Positions 1 to 6,366 of a stretch of 35,725 bases of DNA are shown in pieces. Position 1 is the stretch's first letter, and the number at the start of each line of letters is the position of its first letter. The notes under the pieces were generated by a model. It saw only the letters and a program-made list of their open reading frames with translations. It was not told where the DNA came from and did not search any database. The translations under genes and the position numbers were made by a program. Source of the DNA: JBECKX01 sp964468475 (GTDB taxonomy: Bacteria; Zixibacteria; MSB-5A5; CAIYYT01); NCBI GenBank assembly GCA_964468475.1, contig CAYXUL010000030.1:1-35725 (forward strand), written 5' to 3'.

Positions 1-1474
1 TGGGAGGCGAAAGGCGCTGCTGCTGATACCCTGCCGGGCGGAGGAATTGACAATTTCTTTTTCGTGGCACTTACCAATCAGGCCTTTATGGGTATGCGCG
101 CACGTGATGACAGCCGTGCCTCCGAGCTGGTGGCTGCCGCCAACCAGGCGATGTTTACCATCCCGGGCATGATCGGATTTGCCAGCCAGGCATCTCTGTT
201 CGGACGGGGCTTTGCCGGTACGCGTTCAATTCGCATCGATGTAACCGGGCCGGAACTGCCGGAAATTCTTGGCATAGCCCAGAAGGTGTTCGGTCAGGTA
301 AGCCAGGTTCTGCCGGGCTCCAGTTCGCGACCGATCCCGGGGCTTGATCTGGGGAATCCGGAAGTCCGCGTCTTTCCCGACCGGGTACGTGCGGCTGATG
401 TCGGCTTTACTGCTTCCGACATTGGTTTTGCTGTCAACGCCATTGTCGACGGCGCCAAAGTCAGCAACTATTTCGAAAACGGCCGCGAGATCGATATGGT
501 GCTGATGGCAGATCCAAAATGGACACAGTATACACAGAGCATCGCCGAGCTTCCCCTTGCCACCAATTCTGGGCAGGTTGTGACAGTCGGTGACGTTGCA
601 GATGTTGAACAACGACAGGGACCGGTGCAGATCAATCATTTGGAGCGGCAGCGGGTAGTATCAATCCAGACTGTTCTCCCCGACGAGATACCGCTGGAAT
701 CAGCGATGAACAAGATTCAGGATCAGATCATCACCCCTCTCCGCAAAGATGGGAGCCTGTCGGGGCTTTATGATATCAATCTGTCCGGCACCGCTGATGA
801 TCTCACCAAATTGAAAAACGAGCTGATGGGCGATTTCCATCTTGCGGTGATACTAACCTATCTGCTGCTGGCGGCCCTGTTCCAGTCGTTTACTTACCCG
901 CTGGTGGTTATGCTCACCGTTCCGCTGGCGACCTTTGGCGGAGTGCTGGGTCTTGACATCGTGCGTATCTTCAATCACAGCCAGCAACTCGACATTCTCA
1001 CCATGCTGGGATTTGTCATTTTGGTCGGCACGGTAGTTAACAACTCGATTCTACTGGTGTATTATGCCATTCAGGGAATGCGAGAGGGGCAGTCCCATCG
1101 CGAGGCGGTCAAAGATTCGGTGCGGGTTCGCGTGCGGCCGATCTTCATGTCAACAGGCACATCAATCCTCGGCATGCTGCCGCTGGTTATCATGCCGGGC
1201 GCCGGCTCGGAGCTCTACCGGGGGCTCGGAAGTGTCGTGGTAGGCGGGTTGGCGGTATCAACGATCATCACGCTGGTTATCACACCGCTGGTATTTTCGT
1301 ACGCNNNNNNNNNNNNNNNNNNNNNNNNNNNNNNNNNNNNNNNNNNNNNNNNNNNNNNNNNNNNNNNNNNNNNNNNNNNNNNNNNNNNNNNNNNNNNNNN
1401 NNNNACCTACTGAGCGCAAATTACACTTGGGAGGTGATATAGCAGACCGCATTCAGCTTATCAGTAACGAATAA
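1..1474 (+). CDS. RND-family efflux transporter permease (3' part, interrupted by gap)
   Basis: The reading frame is open from base 1, so the gene begins upstream of the window. The visible part matches the C-terminal half of an AcrB/HAE-type proton-driven efflux pump of the inner membrane. It contains a porter-domain segment (RADVGFTASDIGFAVNAIVD), then membrane helices with 'LTYLLLAALFQSFTYPLVVM', 'MLGFVILVGTVVNNSILLVY' and 'RPIFMSTGTSILGMLPLV', which are typical of helices 8 to 12. The 100-N gap at 1305-1404 removes the last helix. After the gap, the frame starting at 1406 reads PTERKLHLGGDIADRIQLIS and ends at TAA 1472-1474. This looks like the charged cytoplasmic tail. It is in a different frame from the left part, so the true gap is not 100 bases. 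The family is clear; whether the pump exports drugs or other compounds cannot be told. Assignment of the tail to this gene is an inference. Confidence 0.9.
1305..1404. other. Assembly gap (100 N) inside the RND permease
   Basis: Exactly 100 N, the usual placeholder for a gap of unknown length. It removes the last transmembrane segment of the RND permease. The coding frames on the two sides do not agree if 100 is taken as the real length. Confidence 0.98.
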
Positions 1475-1540
1475 CCCGATGTAGCTACCTTTATTCCAAA
1501 TCAAACAAAACGCTTAATTTAGGCACAACCGGAGATGACT

Positions 1541-2104
1541 ATGCAAACTCGCTTGTTAGTGCTGCTGACCTTGCTGGCCGGTATCACGCTGTGCTCACTC
1601 TCCGCTACCGGCGCAACGGTAAAGCGGATGGATATCGCGACACTTACGCATGAAGCCAAGGACGTAGTAATTGGCAAAGTAACGAAAGTGGAGAGTAACT
1701 GGGCAACCGACCGGCATCAAATCATGACCCAAATCACCGTAGACGTTAGTGAAAGCTTCAAGGGTGTCAGCTCGGGGACCATTCAAATCAGCCAAATCGG
1801 CGGTGTAGTCGGAGACGTCAGGGCTACCGCCGGCGGTTTTCCGACTTTCGAGGAAGGCAAGGACGTCCTCCTATTCCTCAACGACAATCCCGACGGAATC
1901 ATTCCGACGGTTGGACTTGGACAGGGAAAATATGATATCCTGACTGATCCACAAACAGGGGTGAAAACCGTGGAGAATGACCTTAGCGGAATCGAATACC
2001 TGAACAATACGAGTAATGTCAAAGCGAAATCGCAGCGCCTCACGCTTAACGAGCTTACCGACCAGATTCGCACTGCGCTTCGCGATGGTAACAACAACAA
2101 GTAG
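1541..2104 (+). CDS. Small secreted protein of unknown function, upstream partner of matrixin
   Basis: About 187 residues with an N-terminal signal peptide (MQTRLLVLLTLLAGITL..., likely cut after the ATGA stretch). I prefer the ATG at 1541 over the ATG at 1535: GGAG at 1531-1534 lies 6 bases before 1541 but directly abuts 1535. The mature part has a beta-rich pattern: 'THEAKDVVIGKVTKVESNW', then 'ITVDVSESFKGVSSGTIQI', 'GGVVGDVRATAGGFPTFEEG' and 'DVLLFLN'. I recognise this as a pattern of small secreted bacterial proteins often found beside metalloproteases, with no known function. It sits 19 bases before the matrixin gene and is probably cotranscribed with it. It might be a chaperone, inhibitor or substrate of that protease, but this is inference. 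No cysteines or metal motifs stand out. Confidence 0.8.
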   Translation: MQTRLLVLLTLLAGITLCSLSATGATVKRMDIATLTHEAKDVVIGKVTKVESNWATDRHQIMTQITVDVSESFKGVSSGTIQISQIGGVVGDVRATAGGFPTFEEGKDVLLFLNDNPDGIIPTVGLGQGKYDILTDPQTGVKTVENDLSGIEYLNNTSNVKAKSQRLTLNELTDQIRTALRDGNNNK

Positions 2105-2123
2105 AGCAAGGAAAGGATTAATC

Positions 2124-4037
2124 ATGTTTAGAATGAAAACAGCTCTTGTCCTCCTGCTCTGCATGGGGATTGTAGCTATAATGTGCGGCCCGGCTTTCGG
2201 GTATGGCAGCTTAGCCTACTACTACAACGGTCAGGTAATGATACCTAAGTGGTTTAACACCTCGAATATTCCCTGGTATATCGATGCTGGTGCGGCCGGC
2301 AGTTACCAGAGCGCTTCGCAGGCCTGCTTTAACAACTGGCAAAACGTAAGCTACACCGATATCAGCTTCCAGTATCAGGGTACGACCAGCATCGTCATGG
2401 ATGCAGACGATGGCGTCAACGTCGTCTCCTACAACTCCAATTACATCAATTGGGGTGGGGTTCTGGGGTTCACGATGACCTATCAGCATAATTCCACCGG
2501 CGAAATCTACGGCTTTGACTGTATCATGAACCCGCAGACAAAGTGGTCGACCGACGGTACTCCGAGGCGAAATCAGTATGAACTGGAAGCCGTCCTTACG
2601 CACGAACTGGGGCACGCCCAGGGCTTGTCACACTCCGTTACTGCGACAGCTACGATGTACCCGTTCATCAGTGCCGGAGATGCCGGCCCGGCTTCACTGG
2701 CAGATGACGACATCATCGGCCACGCGTTACTGTATGGTAACTCGAGTTTCCCGGGCCCATATGCCAAGATCACGGGCTCGGTTACACACGGCGGCACGGG
2801 CGCTCCTGTTGCCGGAGCGGCTGTTCAGACGTTCATCCAGAATGCGTCAACCTACGCTGACAATGTGACCTCGGTATATACCTATAGCGACGGTCAATAC
2901 GAGCTCTATGTGCCGGCAGGCACCTGGTTGCTTAGGCTGGACCCGCTGGACGGCGATCCAACCGCGTATGATCCAACACGAATCAACGAGGTGCTCACTG
3001 ACATCGCCCAGATCGGCTACGATGCCGAGTGGTGGAACACCGGTGAAAATAACTGCGAGGACCCGACTCTTGCTACTGCAATAACGGTCTCCGCGGGTCA
3101 GACTGCCTCGGGATATGACTTAGTCACCAATGAGAATTGCTCAGGAGGTCAAGCGCCGGTAGCCGATTTCAGCGGTTCGCCAACATCAGGAACGGCGCCG
3201 CTGAGCGTCAATTTCACGGATCTATCGTCCGGCAATCCTGATACCTGGAGTTGGGATTTTGGAGATGGCGGGTCGTCGACTGCACAGAATCCGTCCCATA
3301 CATATCAGAACGCCGGCAGCTACACCGTAGCGCTGACCGCTGCGAATACCTACGGCTCTGATACTAACACCAAGACCAACTACATTACCGTGACCACGGG
3401 AGGTGGCGGTGCGACTATCCATGTTGCGGATATTACCGTTACCTACTCCACTCACGGTCCGAACTACAAAGGCGTAGCTACCGTCACGATCGTAGATCAG
3501 AACGGTTCGGGGTATGCCAACGCTACGGTTTCCGGATATTTTGACTATGAGGGACCAAGCAGCATAATTAGCGGTTTGACTGATGGTAGCGGCCAGGTTA
3601 CCCTCCAGGGAGGCAACACCAAGAACCCGTCGGCCATGTTCTGCTTCAATGTGACGGATGTCTCCGCCAGTGGTGCCACCTATGATGCTGGCTCCAATGT
3701 TGTGACGTCAGCCTGCAGCGGAACTGTTGCCGCTTCTGCTGGTCGTCCGGGCGGATCACTGTCTGTGTTGCCAACAACTTTCTCACTTCAGCAGAATGTG
3801 CCTAACCCGTTCAACCCGACAACGAATATCAGCTTCACGCTGGCGTCGGCTTCACGCGCAACTCTAGAAGTATTTGATATTTCCGGGCGGAAGGTAGCAA
3901 CGCTCGCGGACGGCTTCATGTCGGCGGGCTTGCACACGGTTAGCTGGGATGCATCCCGCTCAGCCTCCGGAGTCTATTTCTACAGGCTCAAAGCGACCGA
4001 TTTCACCCAGACGCGAAAGATGGTTTTGCTTAAGTAA
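2124..4037 (+). CDS. Secreted matrixin-type zinc metalloprotease with PKD and sorting domains
   Basis: 637 residues. The ATG at 2124 is chosen because it follows AAGGAAAGGA and starts a clear signal peptide (MFRMKTALVLLLCMG..., cut after AFG). The open frame extends upstream to 2016 but overlaps the previous gene. The catalytic domain (about 27-205) carries the metzincin zinc motif HELGHAQGLSH at residues 160-170, with Glu161 as catalytic base, and a Met-turn (ATATMYPF) shortly after. Next come a carboxypeptidase-regulatory-like beta domain (about 214-335), a PKD domain (about 344-424, with WSWDFGDG), a beta-sandwich domain (about 430-535), and a C-terminal type A sorting domain (about 553-637: QQNVPNPFNPTTN ... 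GVYFYRLKA ... KMVLLK). The last is the signal used by type IX-like secretion in the FCB group. The protein is therefore probably an exported or cell-surface endopeptidase. The substrate is unknown. Confidence 0.93.
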   Translation: MFRMKTALVLLLCMGIVAIMCGPAFGYGSLAYYYNGQVMIPKWFNTSNIPWYIDAGAAGSYQSASQACFNNWQNVSYTDISFQYQGTTSIVMDADDGVNVVSYNSNYINWGGVLGFTMTYQHNSTGEIYGFDCIMNPQTKWSTDGTPRRNQYELEAVLTHELGHAQGLSHSVTATATMYPFISAGDAGPASLADDDIIGHALLYGNSSFPGPYAKITGSVTHGGTGAPVAGAAVQTFIQNASTYADNVTSVYTYSDGQYELYVPAGTWLLRLDPLDGDPTAYDPTRINEVLTDIAQIGYDAEWWNTGENNCEDPTLATAITVSAGQTASGYDLVTNENCSGGQAPVADFSGSPTSGTAPLSVNFTDLSSGNPDTWSWDFGDGGSSTAQNPSHTYQNAGSYTVALTAANTYGSDTNTKTNYITVTTGGGGATIHVADITVTYSTHGPNYKGVATVTIVDQNGSGYANATVSGYFDYEGPSSIISGLTDGSGQVTLQGGNTKNPSAMFCFNVTDVSASGATYDAGSNVVTSACSGTVAASAGRPGGSLSVLPTTFSLQQNVPNPFNPTTNISFTLASASRATLEVFDISGRKVATLADGFMSAGLHTVSWDASRSASGVYFYRLKATDFTQTRKMVLLK

Positions 4038-4074
4038 ACAGACCGCGTATAGATAGAGGAACGAGTTTTCTCAG

Positions 4075-4110
4075 GAAGGGCTCTCGCTGACAGAGAGCCC
4101 TTCGCTTTTT
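4075..4110 (+). terminator. Rho-independent terminator after matrixin
   Basis: A perfect 11-bp stem, GAAGGGCTCTC (4075-4085) with GAGAGCCCTTC (4093-4103), has a 7-base loop. It is followed by GC and a run of five T. It lies 38 bases after the matrixin stop codon. Confidence 0.92.
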
Positions 4111-4249
4111 CCGGCTACAATTGCAACCGTTTGTCTGAATTTGCAGTAGATAATAGGGGACAGTTACATCTAAGTTTTAGCTTTACAAGTAGGACGAATT
4201 TGACCAAATTATAATGGATCTCCAAATGACCAAATCCGGGAGGTAAGTC

Positions 4250-4912
4250 ATGAGAAGCTTCGTGCTCCAGAGCTTCTGCGGCCTTGTCTTCTGTGCACTA
4301 CTTCTTTGTGGTTGCAGCAGCGACGGCTCCAAGTCCGGCGAGCAGGGCGAGGAATCGTCGATGAGGACTCCGCTTGCCGATGATGAAGTGCTGCTTCAGA
4401 GAGCATCTGAGCAGGCAATCGCACGTTTCGCGGCGGAGATGATGGCGGCGCTTACGTATGCCGTTAAAGAGAACGGCCCCTCTGAAGCGCTCAGCGTCTG
4501 CAACGTGGTAGCTCCCGATATTGCGGTAGCCCATGCAAAAGAGGGTTGGTTTCTCTCACGAATAACCGACAAGCCGCGCAACAGCAGCAATCGGGCGGAT
4601 GAAAATCAGAAGGCAATCCTGGCACGATTTGCGGCGGATTCGACGCTGCATTTCATCGCGCAATGGGACGATCCCGAGACTAAAGAGACGTTTCATTACT
4701 ACAAACCGATTCGAACCGGCGAAATCTGCCTGCAGTGCCACGGCACGGAAGCTGAATTGGGGAAAGGAGTTAGAGAGAAGCTCGCCGAACTCTATCCTGA
4801 TGATGAAGCAACCGGTTACGAGCTTGGCGACCTACGGGGAATGTTCGCGGTTGAAGTGATTTGGCCCGAGGGTCGTAAGCATGCCGAGTCACTGATTCAA
4901 CCGGAAGGTTAG
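4250..4912 (+). CDS. Tll0287-like (DUF3365) haem-binding lipoprotein
   Basis: 220 residues, preceded by a strong GGGAGGT site. It has a lipoprotein signal ending in LLLCGC, with Cys22 as the lipidated residue. The body (about 50-215) fits the Tll0287-like / DUF3365 fold: 'ALSVCNVVAPDIAVAH'-type helix, 'RITDKPRNSSNRADENQKA', 'FHYYKPIRTGEICLQCHG', then 'GYELGDLRGMFAVEV'. One c-type haem attachment motif, CLQCH, is at residues 160-164. Proteins of this family bind haem or serve as periplasmic sensor modules for redox state or gases. Here the domain stands alone on a lipid anchor, so it may be an electron carrier or a sensor. The gene stands alone, separated by a terminator upstream and 226 bases from the sigma operon downstream. 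Confidence 0.85.
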   Translation: MRSFVLQSFCGLVFCALLLCGCSSDGSKSGEQGEESSMRTPLADDEVLLQRASEQAIARFAAEMMAALTYAVKENGPSEALSVCNVVAPDIAVAHAKEGWFLSRITDKPRNSSNRADENQKAILARFAADSTLHFIAQWDDPETKETFHYYKPIRTGEICLQCHGTEAELGKGVREKLAELYPDDEATGYELGDLRGMFAVEVIWPEGRKHAESLIQPEG

Positions 4913-5138
4913 GTACTCGCGAACAAATATCTTATATTCCGACTTTAGGGAGTCACTGCTAAGGCCGTCCGTCTTTCACCAGACCAGCGTTTTCGACAGG
5001 CCGCTTGAGACGAGCCAGTGCGGTTAAGCGCAAAAGCAGTAGTATCCCAACTTGACGCTGGTTGGTCAAACCCTTAATCTCAACCGATACTGCGTGCAGT
5101 TTCGTAGCTGCCGACGCAGTAGCAGGTTTGATCGACGT
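4913..5138 (+). promoter_or_regulatory. Hairpin-rich leader of the sigma/CHAT operon
   Basis: This non-coding stretch carries several perfect inverted repeats. ACCAGCGT (4983-4990) pairs with ACGCTGGT (5055-5062). TACTGCGT (5088-5095) pairs with ACGCAGTA (5114-5121), continued inward by GCAG (5096-5099) with CTGC (5108-5111); this gives a 12-bp stem with a 2-base bulge and an 8-base loop. The second hairpin ends 17 bases before the chosen ATG of the sigma gene. GCAGTA at 5036-5041 could also pair with TACTGC at 5088-5093, so alternative folds are possible. No T-run follows, so this is not a simple terminator. Regulatory function is inferred. Confidence 0.5.
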
Positions 5139-5711
5139 ATGGTCAAGCGCGACGACAACAAGATTCGAGCTATGGTGGAGAGGTGTCTTGCCGGAGACCA
5201 ATCTGCCTGGGGGGAACTGGTCAAGCTGATCACCCCGGTGATTTTCGGAATCTGTAATTCGATGCGGCTAACCCGCGATGAGTCGCTTGAAATTCACTGC
5301 CAAACCTGTTATGTTCTGCTTAAGGGCCTCGAGAATTTGAGATCGCCTGAAAAGCTACTTCCATACGTTTCAACAACGGTGCGTCATGAGGCTATGCGGA
5401 TGATTAGCCGCGTACGCTTTTTTGAAAACGCTCGAAAACAAGAACTGATAGATTTAGAACCGGCCGGGCAGGAACAACCGGATGAGACATTAGAGAAACA
5501 GCAGCTTCGCGAAGCCGTGCTTAGTGCGCTGCTGTTGATTCCGAAAGACGACGCTAAGCTATTGCGGTTGCTGTTCTTGGATACATCGGAGCCATCTTAT
5601 GAGGAAATCTCAAACCGCCTAGGAATTCCGATCTCGTCGATAGGACCAAACCGCAAGCGCGCTCTGGAGAAGCTTCGCAAAGTGCTCAAGCGCCTGAACC
5701 CGGAAATTTAG
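5139..5711 (+). CDS. ECF-like sigma-70 family RNA polymerase sigma factor
   Basis: 190 residues from the ATG at 5139. The frame is open up to a TTG at 5052, but the sequence before MVKRDDNK is not sigma-like. The Shine-Dalgarno site is weak (AGG about 12 bases upstream). Region 2 covers about 10-85: 'MVERCLAGDQSAWGELVKLI' is the typical start, followed by a somewhat diverged core-binding helix and 'YVSTTVRHEAMRM'. Region 4 covers about 125-185 and includes 'LIPKDDAKLLRLLFL' and the helix-turn-helix 'SYEEISNRLGIPISSIGPNR', which binds the -35 element. The gene starts the operon that continues with an anti-sigma-like protein and a TPR-CHAT protease. It should direct RNA polymerase to a small regulon, possibly including its own operon. 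The unusual feature is a CHAT protease in place of the common membrane anti-sigma factor. Confidence 0.88.
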   Translation: MVKRDDNKIRAMVERCLAGDQSAWGELVKLITPVIFGICNSMRLTRDESLEIHCQTCYVLLKGLENLRSPEKLLPYVSTTVRHEAMRMISRVRFFENARKQELIDLEPAGQEQPDETLEKQQLREAVLSALLLIPKDDAKLLRLLFLDTSEPSYEEISNRLGIPISSIGPNRKRALEKLRKVLKRLNPEI

Positions 5712-5763
5712 GTATTTTTTTGCGATGTAATCACTCTCTCATAGGTAAACGGGAGATTTTACG

Positions 5764-6366
5764 ATGACCGATAATCACCGGAACGGTGGGAAGCAAATTG
5801 AAGATCTGATCCTGCTGGCTCAGGAACGGTTGGATCAGGATAGACGCGAAGAACTTGAGTCACTCATCGCAAATGACTCAAAGTTGGCATCGCTCTATCA
5901 AATTATCTGCGAGTTGGTAGCAGCCGGCCGGCAACTGAAAGCCGCCGACATTTCCACGATTGCTCAGAGCCTGGGAGAGCAGATATTCGTGGACTACCAG
6001 AGGCAACGGCGCGCGCCGGGATTGAAGCATGCGATCACCCTGTTCGACTCAAAAGATATGCCGCTGCCGCAAGGCGTACGTCCCGCTGCGGTGGACACTC
6101 GCAGGCTAAAGTACCAACTCCCGCGGGGTCAGGTGGAGATTGAAATCTATCCGATTTCGCTGGCGAGTTTTGAAATTGTGGGGATGATCTTGGATGCCGG
6201 GGAACCTGCACCGTACACGATTGTTGTCGGAACAAGAAGACGGGAGCAGCGATTCACCTCTGACAAAGTTGATCTCTTTCGTATACCTCGAATCTCACGC
6301 GGTAAGCACGATCTGCGGATTTATTCAGCGGAGCGGCTTATCGGGACAATTGAACTTGAATTATGA
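5764..6366 (+). CDS. Soluble two-part protein, candidate anti-sigma factor or CHAT substrate
   Basis: 200 residues, with GGGAG about 11 bases before the ATG. No signal peptide or membrane helix is visible. The N-terminal part (about 10-65) is helical, and its layout 'LAQERLDQDRREELESLIAN' followed by 'LASLYQIICELVAAGRQ' resembles the helices of anti-sigma domains. The usual zinc ligands (HxxxCxxC) are missing. Residues 110-200 form a beta-rich module: 'LPRGQVEIEIYPISLASFEI', 'PYTIVVGTRRREQRF' and 'DLFRIPRISRGKHDLRIYSA', ending TIELEL. It lies between the sigma gene and the CHAT gene, and its stop overlaps the CHAT start (ATGA at 6363-6366). I do not recognise the family as a whole. Position and N-terminal pattern suggest that it holds the sigma factor and is regulated or cut by the CHAT protein; this is inference. 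Confidence 0.75.
   Translation: MTDNHRNGGKQIEDLILLAQERLDQDRREELESLIANDSKLASLYQIICELVAAGRQLKAADISTIAQSLGEQIFVDYQRQRRAPGLKHAITLFDSKDMPLPQGVRPAAVDTRRLKYQLPRGQVEIEIYPISLASFEIVGMILDAGEPAPYTIVVGTRRREQRFTSDKVDLFRIPRISRGKHDLRIYSAERLIGTIELEL

Noticed and set aside
226..639. 137-aa minus-strand open frame opposite the RND gene
   Set aside because: It lies wholly antisense to a strongly conserved RND permease and has no recognisable features of its own.
4198..4214. Promoter made of TTGACC and TATAAT before the Tll0287-like gene
   Set aside because: The two hexamers are only 4 bases apart, so they cannot work as a -35/-10 pair.
5052..5138. N-terminal extension of the sigma factor from a TTG at 5052
   Set aside because: The extension is not sigma-like and runs through the hairpins of the leader; the ATG at 5139 begins the usual sigma N-terminus.
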